This document shows positions 12,755 to 26,400 of a DNA stretch of 64,000 nucleotides, piece after piece. The stretch is from Trochalopteron elliotii. Taxonomy: Eukaryota; Chordata; Aves; Passeriformes; Leiothrichidae. Position numbers and translations under genes: made by a program. Location: the NCBI GenBank assembly GCA_024734555.1, contig JANPWX010000076.1, positions 4,727,872-4,791,871 on the forward strand, given 5' to 3'. The notes under the pieces are model-generated. The model saw nothing but the letters and a program-made list of their open reading frames with translations. It did no database searches and was not told where the DNA came from. Each line of letters starts with the position of its first letter. The first letter of the stretch is position 1.

Positions 12755-12985
12755 TTGGGGGTTGGAACAGACCCAGTGCCTGTTAGCTAGGTTGGAAAAG
12801 TCCTTTGAGACCATCGAGTCCAACCTATGACCTAACACTATCGTATTAATTAGACCATGACAATAAATACCACATCCTGGCTTTTTTTAAACACTTCTGT
12901 GGACCTCCAGGGACTCCACCACCTCTCTAGACAGCCCATTCCAATGCCCAGTCACTCCTGTGAAGGACTTGTCTAATGTTCACCC
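12755..12985 (-). mobile_element. CR1 3'-region fragment, antisense
   Basis: The stretch ggttggaaaagtcctttgag and accatcgagtccaacctatg is the reverse complement of a CR1 3' UTR. It is followed by aacacttctgtggacctccaggg, ccattccaatgcccagtcac and tgtgaaggacttgtctaatg, the usual continuation into the end of ORF2. Only the 3' ~230 bp remains. Confidence 0.75.
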
Positions 12986-14099
12986 TAAGTATCCAAATTA
13001 GACAAATAGCCAATGATACCTTTTTCCTTTGTTAAATCTGTAATTAATTCTCTTTTCTCCTGGTTATTGCTTTCTTTGGTCACTCCAGTTAGTACTCTTT
13101 AATCAGGTCCCTGGCTTTTTCTGTCGTCTTGCATACCTTTTTGATTATAACATGTACACTTCTTTAGTACACTTTACAGATATGTTTCTTTCTGTAAATG
13201 AGCTAGAACACTGAGAGTTCAATTTTCTGGGACACATGGAACGTGAACACTATATTAGATTTCATTAACATTTAGCAGTATATGTGGAACAAACCTAAAT
13301 ATTATTTGAAATAGTGGTGATAGAAAAGCCAACACATTTACATGTTAGTTGTAGCTGAGCAAACATGACTTTTTTGTCACTAATAGATAATATTCATTTC
13401 ATAGTATTGTCTTTTATCAAATTGCTATTCCAACAAATAGAGCTGGGAATCCTAAATTCCTTGCCTTGCTTAGGTATTTCAAAATGCTAGTATAAAATCC
13501 CTGTTTGTGTTTTAAGTCAGAGAGGCAAGGTGTGCTGTTACATAACGAAATCACAGGACTGATATCTCAGAAGAATTGGAAGCTGTGGCAGTAGGAGGAT
13601 TGCTGTGTTCTGGAGAGGGTCTCTTCAATTGCAGTTTCACTGAACTGGCTGCTTTCCTTCATAAAGCATATTCCCTTTCTTCTCACACTTAAAGTAGAGG
13701 ATTTTAAAACTGGATGTCATTGGGCCTGAGCTATGTAACAGTTTATGTGCTGTGATAAGCACTTGTAAACACTTGATCTCTGGTAAAGTTATTATTTTAC
13801 TATAATTCTGTGATTGATATTTCTCAGTAAAATGATATTAAAAAGTTACATGTATTTGAGTAAGGGAAACTTTGAAGATACAACCATAATGATAGTTATT
13901 TAATATTTCCAAAGTTTCATCCTTTTTACATGATATATTCCATGCCTTAATTGTGCTTTGGCCTGTGTATACATATGAGAAGAGAGGAGGAGTCTGGGGC
14001 TTGTCCAGCCTAAATGTAGAAAAAATTTCACCTGCCTAATTTTCTTCTAAACGCAGGATGTTCTTTGTATATATTTACTATTTTCTGAAGTACAATTTG

Positions 14100-14290
14100 A
14101 ATTATACCAGGAAACAGGGCTTCATCTATTTCCTTTAGAAGACAATTCCAAATAGATCTTAGTGTCAAGAAGATTTCCTGGAGGTTCAACCTTCTCTACT
14201 TCATCCTATAACACCTAATAAAATACTCTTCTGTCTATATTCTATCCATCCAGAGCACACAAGGCTATAAACTTCCAGGGTGTCCCCAGG
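14100..14290 (-). mobile_element. Ancient CR1/L3-like LINE fragment, antisense (tentative)
   Basis: Contains cttagtgtcaagaagatttc followed by ctggaggttcaac and a stretch like gagcacacaaggctataaac. This layout resembles the reverse complement of the C-terminal ORF2 region of old amniote CR1/L3 elements (arrangement LR..FF........RLP). It is highly diverged, so a profile search is needed to be sure. Confidence 0.4.
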
Positions 14291-15394
14291 TGTAGTCTTT
14301 TGTTTCAGTCTTCAGTATGCTTTTCTTAAATAAGCATAAGGAAATGAAGAAAGAACCACCTTTAATAGGTCTAATATGCTGGTTTGAGTCTAGTCATTAT
14401 TAGTGTTTCTAACATTTTAATGTCTGTATCATAAATTTCAGTGGTAAAACCAGACAGCTTGAGTACTGGGGAAGCTTCCAATTTACTTGAAAAATAGAAG
14501 CTATTGCACGTAGATAGAAGACAAAGGTCTATAACTAAAAATACTAAATAACTACAATTAAGAGAAGTTAGTAGCAACTCTGTGTATTAGTAGAGTGCTT
14601 CTATTTATGAGCTGTAGATTCTGCTAGAAATGCATCAGTCTCAGCAAAAGATTAGAAAAGTAAATTCCATAAACTGCAAATCTTGGTGTAACTATGGAAA
14701 CTACCTGCTCTTAATGTTTTTGGAGTAATGGAAGAATGTGCAATTTGCTTTACAGACTTAGGGTCCTATTCCCAAGCCTGCTTGAATGTGACTGGAGTTG
14801 GTTCCACTGTGCTTAAAATTTGTCTCTTACCTGTGCTAACCATCAATGCAGATACTTTACTGGGGCAGGGAGAAGAATATTTAAAATCCTTGAAATCCTG
14901 TTTCATGCAGGTTAGACTGAGTATTTTACCAGCTGGATATAAATGTGAACAGAGATTTTTCATACTTGTCTCCCCATGCTGTATAGGGAAGTATACAAGT
15001 TTTGTTTCTCATCTTGTAACAATTTAGTCATCTCTTTGCATCTTCTTTTATTTCTCTCCCTGAAATATATGCAGTCATGTAGGCATCCTAATAAGCTAAA
15101 CATTACCTTATCAGGTATTTCTGTGGTATTTGGTTTGATCTGGCCGTCTCCCTGTTGCTTAATGCTCTTGCCCTTTGTAACAGGCTTAATCAAAAGTGTC
15201 TGTTGAGAATAGTGCCTAGCCTGTGCTAACTTTTGAGCTGTGCCTGGGAATTATATGAGGAAATACTAATTGGACTCATTGAAATGTCTGCAAAAAACCT
15301 TCGCAGCTGGGGTCTATCAATTAAATGATACAGATGACCAGGTCCCAGGTGCCAAGCTCTATCACTGTTTAATTTACTTACACATACCCATTTG

Positions 15395-16320
15395 GTCAGA
15401 TTAAAGGTTCATCAGGCTCAGCATCCTGCTTCTAATGATAGCCTGAAGTGGTGCCCTGGGGAGAAGCATAAGGACAAAGTAAGCAAGTATAGTACTCTTT
15501 CAGTCTTCAATTATTTGAGACTGCATCTCAGCAGATTTGTTTTCAGTGAATGGACTTTTCTCCCACTAGAAAGTACCGTTTTGTCCTGGATTCATGTAAA
15601 CTTTGAGCATCTGCAATATCCTGTGGTGAGGAATTACACCATTTATCTTTGTGTTTGAAGAAATACTTCCTTTTGTTTATTTGAAACCTGCTTCCTCTTA
15701 ATTTGATTTGGTGTCCCCTACTTTTTCAGATGGTTCCTGTTCTCCTGTTCAGTATCAATTGAGAATCAATAAGCTTCTATTACACATTCCGGGACTGTCT
15801 CTTTCAAACTGAAGAATATCAGTTTACTTAGTGTCCCTGACTATGAAAAATGTTCTGTATTGGATCATCCCTACTAGTTGCTTCTGGATATTACTGAGTT
15901 CTGTTCCAGTGTTTAAGGATGGAAAAACAAGCACTTCAGTCTATGTAATATCACAGTGAAATTCTTTGGTTTATTCTCTGTGCCTTCTTATCTCTCCACA
16001 GATTTTTCTAGCCTCTCTTTAGCTTTTGAGTCAAACTTTGGCCTCAAGATCTCATTCTTGATCCTTTTGAAATGGTCATTAACAGTCACTGCATTTAGGA
16101 AGTTGTGTTTGTATTCATTGGTGTTATGGCTACATAGGGGATATAAGGATTTTACGGTCTTGATCATTTGATGTTTGTCTACACTGAACTTCATTTGTCC
16201 TCTTGCTATGTCATTTCATCTTATAATGACTGTATTGAGTTTGCCACAGTTAATCCTCATCTGTTTTATCCTTTATAATATAGTATTTTCACCAGATTGT
16301 TGTGTACTTCAAAATGGTTT
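15395..16320 (-). mobile_element. Ancient amniote CR1/L3-type LINE, antisense, long degraded copy
   Basis: Successive blocks match, in order, the reverse complement of the widely shared amniote CR1/L3 3' half. They are ggttcatcaggctcagcatc (15408 on), aagaaatacttccttttgtt (15659 on) and ttaatttgatttggtgtccc with its following bases (15699 on). Further blocks are the aaactgaagaatatcagttta zone (15805 on), and cactgaacttcatttgtcct with the tail near 16185-16200. Divergence is high and there is no open frame, so this is an old insertion, older than the better-preserved CR1 copies here. Orientation is opposite to the host gene. Confidence 0.6.
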
Positions 16321-16569
16321 TCTTTGAGGTTTGAATGTAAACACTCCTAGTCTTGCTGAGAACAAGATTAGTGGAAAACTGGTTTATGCAATGCATAAAT
16401 GCTGATGTGGACTCTTAGCTTCTTTCTGCTTTGGTTCAGAAATGTAATATTTGACAGGTATGGAGGGCTTTTGTCATTAGAAAGGTATCTTTATCTTAAA
16501 CACTAAAAATGGCCGTTTGCACATATTGAGTACAATTGTTCTAAAGCATCTTGAGCCAGACAGAGTTCA

Positions 16570-16626
16570 GAACTCTGATGATCCCTGTGGGACCTTTCCA
16601 ACTCAGAATATTCTGTATTTCTGTAA
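16570..16626 (+). mobile_element. CR1 3'-terminal fragment, sense
   Basis: The segment tctgatgatccctgtgggac through ctttccaactcagaatattc to tgtatttctgtaa matches the end of a CR1 element. That end includes the decayed terminal octamer repeat (normally ATTCTATG twice). Only about 55 bp is recognisable. Confidence 0.65.
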
Positions 16627-17340
16627 TTTACTTTGGTCCACAAAGCTCTCTCAATTCCAATTGCTCCCACAATGTAAGAAGCTCCTTGCCTGGTAGGCCC
16701 AGATGTGGATCTGTGCACAAGAAAACTCATGCGATGCTCTGCAGAAACAGCCATGCCTGTTCTGATGAGCTATTTGGGTATCAGAAACACTGCAGCTTCC
16801 TTAGGTGGCATTCTGGTGAGATATCAGGTTTAATAGTGTGAGCAGAGTGCTAAGTCCTCTGGATGTACTGCTTCCAGTAATGGTGCCACTTTGGAGATTT
16901 CTGTTAAGACATATCTAGAGATGGATGGCTGGATGTCATTGCAGCTATAATTTCTAGAGAAAGCACTTGCTAGTTTGGAAACAAGGCTGTAAGCTTTTTG
17001 ATTGGTAGCTAGTACATGGTAATTCATTTAAAATTAATGTAACAATTTTTACCTGTAACACATTGTGTAAATTTAGCAAGTGAGAACTGTTGCAGGGGAT
17101 TATTCTTTATGAAAAAGACTGTACTGACAGGTATCTAATGAGAAGAAGCAGTATAATAATCTAATAAACTGTATTGATGCTGCAATATTTGAAACTAACA
17201 TTTAGTGTAAATTGCATATATGCTTATGGAGCTTTGTAGTTCCTATAGTTTAACCTCATACTTTGACACCTCTTTAAAAATTCTTTTATTTAATATTTAT
17301 AAAATAGGCATGAATGCAAGGACTTAAATTTGTAGATGAA

Positions 17341-17580
17341 ACCACAGAATCATGAAATGGTTTGATTTGGAAGGAGCCTTAAAGCTCGTTTAGTTCCAAT
17401 CCTCCTGCCATAGGCAGGGACATCTTCTACTATACCAGGCTGCTCAAAGCCCCATTCAAACTGGCCTTGAACACTTGCAGGGATTGGGCAACTTCTTTGG
17501 GCATCCTGTTCCAGTTCCTCACTACCCTGACAGCAAACAATTTCTTTCTTTTATGTAGTCTAGGTCTATCCTTTTTTTCT
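17341..17580 (-). mobile_element. CR1 3'-region fragment, antisense
   Basis: Starts with acagaatcatgaaatggttt, the reverse complement of the terminal octamers, then ggaaggagccttaaagctcg. It continues through cctgccataggcagggacat, accaggctgctcaaagcccc, ggccttgaacacttgcaggg and ctgttccagttcctcactac. This is the classic avian CR1 3' end, well preserved but 5'-truncated to about 240 bp. Confidence 0.9.
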
Positions 17581-20061
17581 TAAACAAGTTTAAGTCAATG
17601 GGCTCTGTATGTGAGCTTTTGCAATTTTGAGTGAGAGTTGTTTTCAATGAGGAAAAGGATTAGAATTTATGAACAATTTGATGAAAGAAGAAACAAAAAA
17701 ATGGTTACAGACATTTGTCACTGTAGAAGGGGAGACGACAGCACTGTTTTCATTAATATACTAAAAATAGAACTCAATGTGTGGATATGAGCAGGGGAAT
17801 CTTTCTACAACCCACAAAGACAGATGGGGATGTTACTACTGAAAAGTCAGCAATATACATCTTTAAGTATATTTAAGTTCCAGAGCACTTTTTTTTCTCC
17901 ACTCAGCAGTAGTTGATGTTTATTAATGTCAATGATAAAAATGGTCTTCCTCCCAGTCTCCTTCTTTCCAGTTGCTTCTTCCTATCTCCAGTGTCCCTGT
18001 GCACTGCCATTGCAACTGTTTGTGTGATTCCTGGTAAAATAAACAAGTCAGGGAACTGTTTAGACCAAAAAAGTGCCTCTGTTTACTGGGTTTATATCCC
18101 AGCACATTCTGTTTTTCCAGACTGGTATGTGGCTATTCTTCAGCAACCAATGTAATTCAGAAGAATAGGCATATTTTAGTGACTAAAAGGTGCTGCAGAT
18201 CTATACAGATGACTTTTGGCGTTGGAGAAGAACAGTGTGATTCTTTTTGGATGAAGCTACACTGAAAGATGTATTTTGGGAAGAAGCCTAAGGTGCTACA
18301 ATTTCTAATGGCTCTTGAATTCATGAAACCAGATTAGAGCTACTTCAGTGTAGATTTGGAATAATTCCAACAAAATACAATATTAACATCTAGTACTCTG
18401 TGCCATTTTCTCCATAAATCATCTCTTTTGTGCTGCACTCTATGCTCATATGGACATAAATAAAAAATACTTTGAAGAAGACCTGACATAACATGGCATG
18501 GAAGTCAAGAGTATTAAGGCTGTTATAAAGGATCTGCACAGAGGTTCAAGAATGGTAAATTGTGCAGAAGGATGTGCTAATGTAGCTAACCCAGTCAGCA
18601 GCTTTATGATGCTACTTTTTACATTATGCGCATTCATCATCTTTGTGTATTGTTAAATTTTAGTTTAAGAAGTCAAAGAAGCTGGATTTGAAGAGCAGCT
18701 AATTTACAATAGCTGCTGAGAGCTTCTGTGACATTAGGTGAAATTTAGGCGAAGACTGAGTTGTCTACAGGGAGCATATCACTGATCTTCCTGGTATGAT
18801 GAGGTGCACAGATAAAGAAAAAAGCTTTAACCTGTTACCCTTTTAAGTTTAATGTACTTACTGAAGGCTAGCAATAAGTTAAACTCCTGTTGTTGGTAGT
18901 TGGCCAGTAGATGCAGTTCAGATTTCCCAGGATGACCTTTCTAAAGTAACCTTTCCCATTCAGTAAGCTGCAGAATATTGTCCCACCTATTTATTCTAGA
19001 CCCACTGATTTTTCACCCTTCACTGCATAGCGATTCAGCTAGAAGAGAAATGTAATTGCTCCTATGGATGGTACCCATATAACCTCTGTGGGCTGATTGT
19101 ATGGACAGTTGCCAGGAAAGTGGGAGCTTTTAATTTTGTTCCTCTCAAAAGGGAAGAAAACTTCCTGAATTGAACCTCTATTTTCTAAGTTTTGTGCAAA
19201 AGGCAGAAACTTCCTACTTTTCTGATTATATTTTGAACGGGCCTTAGTGAGATCTGACTGAACAAGGTGGGTGTATTTTGAACACAGATCAAATCTCCAC
19301 CTCAGATAAATATCCATTAGGAGGCTGAACATACCATGTCTTTAAACTGTACCAAGGTTTGTGTAGCTTTATTGAAACCCCAGTTTCCTGGTATAAAGTA
19401 CACATTTCTACAACCTTAATAAACTACTTATTGTAGTCTAAGAAAATAGAGATAACTGATACTGCTGTCTGTGTGGGCCTGATGAGCATGGTTAATAGTC
19501 ACAGCTACAGAGAAGGCTATTATTCTGCTTGTCACGTGACAGAAATAAAGCTAGAAGTGCAGCCTTTGGCAGAAAAGACGTAGAAGTCCATCATCTTGGG
19601 CAAACACTTGACGTGGCTTTAACCATCTGCAGAACATCTTTTAGAGTATAAATAACAATAGCAATACCCTGCCAAAGCTATGGAAGCATGTGTGTCTAAA
19701 AAATACTACGTTCTGTGAAAGCAATACTATTTGTCAACTGATGCCAAGAACAGATTGGCTTTCGGTTGCTTTAGGAGACAAGCCCTGAAAAGAGGTTTAT
19801 TCCTCCTACGGAAAAATCTTCATTCAACACTAACACCAACCCAGTATAAACAGAAACCTCCCCACTAAAAGGCAGATAGAATTTTAAACAATTATAGCTG
19901 CAAGTCAAATCCATTTCTAGTATTTAAGAAAATGAAAAATAACCTGCTCGTTAAATGAGACAGATTTTCCTTTTGAGGTTTTAATCTATTGATAGATACA
20001 CAAGATACTTAAGGTCAAAATTACTGGGAAGATCAGTCAGGGGAAACATAGAGCCAAATTC

Positions 20062-20112
20062 AGCTATTAGTTTTGTTCTTGAGTGATATAAGAACAAAAC
20101 TCAGTAATAGCT
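20062..20112. repeat. Imperfect inverted repeat (about 20-bp arms, 9-nt loop)
   Basis: AGCTATTA then GTTTTGTTCTT on the left pairs with AAGAACAAAAC and, after a small bulge (TCAG), TAATAGCT on the right. The loop is GAGTGATAT. It could be a relic of a palindromic element or a short foldback. Nothing else supports a function. Confidence 0.8.
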
Positions 20113-23100
20113 CAGGGATTTGTGCAAGTTGAAACATATTATGATTCTCTTGTGTTAGGCAATGTCCAAAGACAGGGTGGATCGTTTATTTAATCCAAGG
20201 ATTATTATACTTAAAATGTAAGAATTAAGACAGATGGCTACCTGCAGAACAACCAGACATGATTGGCTAATTAAAAAATAAATAATACAAAAAATGATGC
20301 TACACCTATTGTGCAGATTTTGTGTGCATAATGCTAGAGGAAAAATGGGTTGAAGGGAGTGGTTTTTGTGTGGAAATAAATGGCATGACCTTGTATAAGC
20401 TTAGAAATGCCAAGCTGTGCACTGAGTTTTACACTTAGATGTCCTGGTTTTTAAGTGTGTGTGCACGAGAACCTTCAAAGGAGAAGATAAATGATGACCA
20501 GAGTTTTAGCTATGACAATCCTAATGGGTAGGTGAGAACAGGATGAAGGAGTACTTGTGGAAATAGCCTGGATCAAAGTAGAAGCTGTGTAGAGGGATGA
20601 AAAACATTTTGTCAATGGTCTGGATGTGGATTGTATCTGAGACTCACTTCAAGATAATTCCAGTTCTTGCTGACCAACAGAATCAGCGTTTTTTACAGTG
20701 ACAAAAAGAGGAAGCTTTCTCAAGTTAAAAATGTTGAAAGAAATATTTAAAACAATTCACACATAGATTAGATATGAGGTACTGGAAAGTTAAGACGTGC
20801 TCTTGGCGAGACGTCAAGTCTGAATGTAACTGATGACTCACAGAAATGATTGTTGATTTTATATTTGCAGATGAGATTAGCCAGAGACACTGTAGAAAGA
20901 GAGGAAAACTGGACTATGAGTGTTCCCTGTACAGCCTCTGCGTGGAAAGATGCATGTATGAGTTGTCTGACTGAATTCATGAATCTTTATAGTTTGGAAA
21001 GCCTTTTTTTTTGGATTATGAGGAAAGGTATTGACAATAAATTATATGCAGTACACCAATTTTTAAACTGGAATGGTGTTCTGTGTGTAGAATTTATTGC
21101 AGAACTCAGTCAGATGGAGTGAGTAAAGAATAGAATATCCATTTCTATTCAGAATTATGTGGTTTTGAGTTTTTAAAATTAGGGCTTTCTGGGGAGTTAT
21201 ATTAGACAGCTGTTTGCACCCACTAAAGCCTTCACACAGAAATACCAAGGAGGATTTGAAAATGAAGATCACCATGAAAAAGCATAGTGACTCTTCCTTA
21301 TAAACACATTTTGCTTGACTGATGATACTTTCTGAAGAGGATATTAATATGTTCAAGTGAATGTTAAGAGTACATACTATCTAGGAGACTGAAACTCTGC
21401 TTTCAGATAACTCATGCTTTAGATTGTACTATTTTTCTTATTTCTATGAGTAAAATTTTAATGTTGGGTTAAGAATTTTTCTTTCAAGTTACATCCGGGA
21501 ATAGATGATCAAGTAATTACCCTAAAAAGTGGAGTTTTGATTGTTGATTTTGGTAGTATTTTTCTTCTTGACATTGAAAGTTTTAAAGGAAAAGAAAAAG
21601 AAATTGAAACGGTCGTGACAGCATGAGTCATGGCAGGGTAGCATACAAAACGAAGTGTGCAAAACACAAAGTCTAAATTTTGTGTGGCAGAAAGAAAGCC
21701 ACTGTGAGCATCTTAAGCATGATTTGGATATTAATTATTTATGTTGGGACGTTTTTTATTGAAAAACAAACTAAAAGTGAGATTGTGATGAGATTTACAT
21801 ACACTGTAGCGAGCAAGAGTCAGCCAAAATCTCAGTATTTTTTCTTCTTGTACTGGCTAATATATATTACCCAGAAGGATGAGGTTGTGTCTTTATGTTT
21901 CTTTTGCTTTAATAAGTCTCTTCGATGAAAAAGTGTTCTGTGTATCTTACCCTTTCCACTTACCACAGTACATCTGAATCCCTTTTAGTATTCATTTCAT
22001 TAATGATCTTTGGGTCTGGTCACCACTAGGGAATTTTAGGCAATCTCTTAGATTTCCACAGGATAGGATTACACTGAAGATAATAACCAAGATGAGATTC
22101 AGTAAGGAACACATTAAGAGATCATAGGACTCTTCACTTGTGTTTTTAATCAGGCATTGCTGGTAGCCTTGCTGTGGCATTTTCTAGATGTGAAATAATA
22201 GAATTGGACATTATTTAAGGCTTAGTTCTCAATCATAGTTCTATAGGCTATGTTATAAAATTTTTCAATAAGACTGTGACTGAGGATACTTTATTGCCTG
22301 TCAGAGTGCCATGGAATTAATAGACTGTTTCAGAAATCAGTGTTTGTGGATGCTGCGATGGGAGAGTTGAACTTTCAAAAAGAATGTATGAGAAAAGAAT
22401 GTATGCCTAAGCTATTTGAATGAATGTAGATACAGTCCTTCAGTCTAAAGAGGTTGCTAGCTCTTCAGAATATGTTTATCAGTGTGCTCCTGTTTTGCCT
22501 GTGTTATTTGGTTTAATTTTTATTTTACTCTTCTGTGTCTATGAACTCATTATTCAATCATTGTGCTTGGCAATAATGGCACATGGACAGAGGAAACATC
22601 ATGGTTATATTATTATTCTGTACATTGTTAGCATTTGTAATAATGTTTGTCTGTCTTTCAACTCCTTCATGAAGAAAGGAGACTTTGTTAAGTGAGAGGG
22701 TTTTGACTCCTTAAGACAGGTACCTGCAAGCACCATAATCTTTGCTCAGCAAGGACATCATCCTAAGAAAAGCTAAAACTATTTTAACATGTGACTTTGA
22801 CACATTTTTCAAGAGAGAACGATCATAGCAGAACTCAGGAGCAGTTGGGAGGAAATGTTATCCTGAAATAATGTTCAGGGTTATATCTGCCTCGCCCACA
22901 GGAAGACACACATACAATGGAGTATTATCAAGTCTGCTTAGAACATTCTCAAGCAAAATCTACAGTTAAGCCAAATTCATTCTAATCTTAGATCGTTACA
23001 GTACTTCTCTGCCTTTTTAACACAAATTCCACCCTCCATGGCCCATTTGGTTACAAAGGAAATCTAGTATTTGTATTATCAGTATGGAAACCTCGATGTC

Positions 23101-23324
23101 CCATTTATAGCATTTTTTCCCCATATTTGAGATCCATCAGCATGTCCTATGTTCATTTTTTCCTCCTAAATTTTTTTCACACTTTCTAAACTGGAGAAGA
23201 ACAGAAAAATATGATGCCCTGAATGAGCTGTTATTTTTCACTGTTCTCATCTGTGGCAAGTAATCTAGAATAATTGGGATTTTTTTCAGCTTGCATTTGA
23301 CAAATGGAGAATGGAGTTTAGCCT

Positions 23325-23455
23325 TTTAAAAATGTCTTTGTGTTACAGATATGTGTGCATTATGTGATCCATGACAATACCCAGATCCTTTTCTGCAGTG
23401 GTGCTACAGGGGTTATTCTTCTTGTTTATGCATTGAATTTCTCCATTTGGAGAGC
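23325..23455 (-). mobile_element. Old CR1 fragment, antisense (tentative)
   Basis: The stretch gtgtgcattatgtgatccat followed by gacaatacccagatcctttt and ctgcagtggtgctac resembles the reverse complement of the CR1 RT-distal region (normally cccagatccttttctgcag). The flanks are too diverged to trace the boundaries. Confidence 0.45.
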
Positions 23456-26400
23456 GCTACACTGAAAGTTTTATTGGACTTGGGGTTTGAGTTGAGGTTT
23501 TTTGGGTTGGTTTTTTTATGGTTGCTGTTCTAATTGATCCAAATAATTTTGCATTTTAAGTTTTTTCTACAAAGAGTAAAAATGAGTGGCTGCCTTATTC
23601 CTGATGACAGAATGAGGCAGTTCATTGGTGCAGCTTTGGAGCCTTAGGCTAGCCTTGATTCAGATTGTTCTTTGCCTAAGGTTTTGCCTTTAGCTGAGGT
23701 GGTAATTTGCCTTTATATGGCCTCTCTGTTTAGAAAGGTTTAGAGCTTGCTTAGGAATTTGACACGTGACACCAAGCAGTAATTAGCCACTGTGAATATT
23801 TTCAGTATTGCTCAGTCTATGTAAAAAAAAGCAGGAAGGAAAGATCCTTCTCCTGGCATAATATCCAGTATGTTCAGGCACAGCACTTGTTTAGGACTCT
23901 TTCACAATACAGCAAAGGTACAATTTGGAATCAGCAGGGTTTTGGTCATTGTTTCTTGCTAAGTGTATCTACTAAACTGTCTGATCGCCATAAAGCTTTG
24001 TGATTTATTCCTTTGTTTGAGTATCCTAAATATATGGGAAGACACAGGTTTTGAGGTGACATCCTTCCTGATCATCTCTCTTGATTTTTGTTTTCTATAA
24101 TAGAAGTGTATTTCTGCAATATATTATGCTGTCTCTTTCTGAGCCCGCTTAGGAAATACTCTTATGTTCTACAGGGTTACAGCCTGTTTGGAAATGAGCT
24201 TCATGTGTCATTCTCATGTTTCCTTGCATAGTACCTCCCAGTCTGAACTGAGACAAAATCATTAGTTTGCCTTGCTTTCCACTCCTTTTAAATGGTACTG
24301 TCTCTCAGAAGTCCTGAAATGCTTCACCCTGTGTATTGTCATTTTCCTAAAGCATGTTAGTCCATATTCTGTAGAAGATTTACAGGTTGGGAAGTAAGAA
24401 TATTATTGCGATGGAGTTCTTCATAACTCCAGCTCTTCAGATATCTATCAGAAAATCAGAACGAAACAAAGGTTGGGTTTTTTTAACTAAAGATGTGGAT
24501 TTTTTAGATTCATAACTTACACAAGAAAAATTGATAAGCATTATTATGAGCTGAGATCAGCTTAAGAGAAGCTATGGAGAAGTGGTCACAAGATAATAAA
24601 ATTCATATAGGGCATTCTGCTGAGACAGAGGTGTAACATAATGGGAAAAAAGTATTAGAAAAATAACAAGTCATAACTGTCTTAAAAATATGTAGGTGTA
24701 ATCATGGAGTTTCAGAGGTTAAAAAGTACAAGGTGTCCACACTGGGTTAGTGGTATTTTTTATCTTGTGTATTTTGGAGAGTAATTCAGCTAGTGTTAAC
24801 AATGGCACTTTAAAATTCTTCCAAAAACTGATATCAGGAATTCTTGATATGTATCATTAACAGGGCAGTGTTGCAGAAAAATCTTTATCTTTTTAGTTCA
24901 ATTTTTTGGTCTTAATGTATTGGATTTCCAAATATATTACTTTGCCATTCCAACATGGAGGAAATAGTGTGCAAGGAAAATGAGGCAATCTTAAAGTGGT
25001 CAAGTGAGTAGGAGGCTGGTACTCTCATCTTGCAGAGGCTGTGGACGTACCCCTGGCCCTAATTACAGAATGCTGTCACTGAATTCAGTGCATCCACTAT
25101 TACACACAGCAGACTGAATCCCTCCCAGCAGTTTTTCTGGAGCAACCCCATCAGCTTGTTTCATCAGGGTAATGGAATGCAGAACTCACCCGAAGAAATA
25201 CAAATAATTCAGTGTTACATCGGGTTAGTTTTAGTTAACTGATAAAAAAGACTTAACGCTTTCAGAGTTTTGTCATCCTGTTTTTGCAATAAATAGTCTT
25301 CAATTTTCTCATCTGAATGTAGTATAAGCAGGCAGAAGCACTTCATATAAAACGACATTAACACATTTTTCTTTCTTTTTGTTAATCTGTAAGGTACATT
25401 GCCACCAACCCACAATGTTGATTATTAACAGCCTCCACTACACTGCAGAGTGGCTTCAGCAACTCTGCAAATTGGCTATCTGAAGCTGTTAATTATGCAG
25501 TGTAGTGTGCTTCATAAAGACAGAAATGAGCATGACTAGGTTCAATCCTTCTGAGAATAAATTGTAAAAATTTGACCTCTGTTTGGTTTGGATTCTGGCT
25601 TCGCAGAGAGCATGGACATTCCATATGACAAGGCTTGGCAAGTACCAATCGTGTACTCCATTAAAAAATCGGAATATGTTCATAGCAAAGTCTCACAGCT
25701 GGCAGAAAGCCAGGGGCTCTGTAGAGGTCCTAGGCTCAATTAACAGGCGGTATATTTCATCATTTTGTCAAAGAAACTGAGGAACACCTTAAATCCAAAT
25801 ATTGTGTAGATCATAAGGAATGGGAGCTTTCTTTCTCTCCTGTATTCACCAGCCACACTTGTGTGTGTCTGGAGGTGCCTGTTGGCATTTGGAAGTCACC
25901 GTCTGCCTGCTGGAGAGGAAAAGGCACGTTCACCAACGCTCACTGCTCATCTCACAGCAAGGCAAATGATGAGGGAGGGTGAGGGGACAGGCATCTTTTA
26001 GTTGGGCTCTCTGTTTAGCTTTTTGTGGTAATGTAGATGTTGTATAACAAATGATGACAAGATACTTTTACCTTAGGTTTCCACCTATACGTCAAGGCAT
26101 TTACAGGTTGCTGCTACTTCTGAAGCAAACCTGAACATATTTGCATCGTTTTTCTTAAAGTGTGAAAGCATATATGCAGGCCATAGAAGGAAAAAACAGC
26201 TCCATAAATTGGAATGATTTGTAAATCTTCTAGAAATATATTCAGATAAGGAGATATTATGTCAAATATATGTATGTAACTTTATAACTGTTGCAAGATT
26301 GTAGCAGTGTAACTGATACTAGTTGAAATATCTTGAAAGCTGTATTAAATGTTCAATATGTCACAGTGATGAAAAGTATAATGTCATTTTTGCAGCTCTA

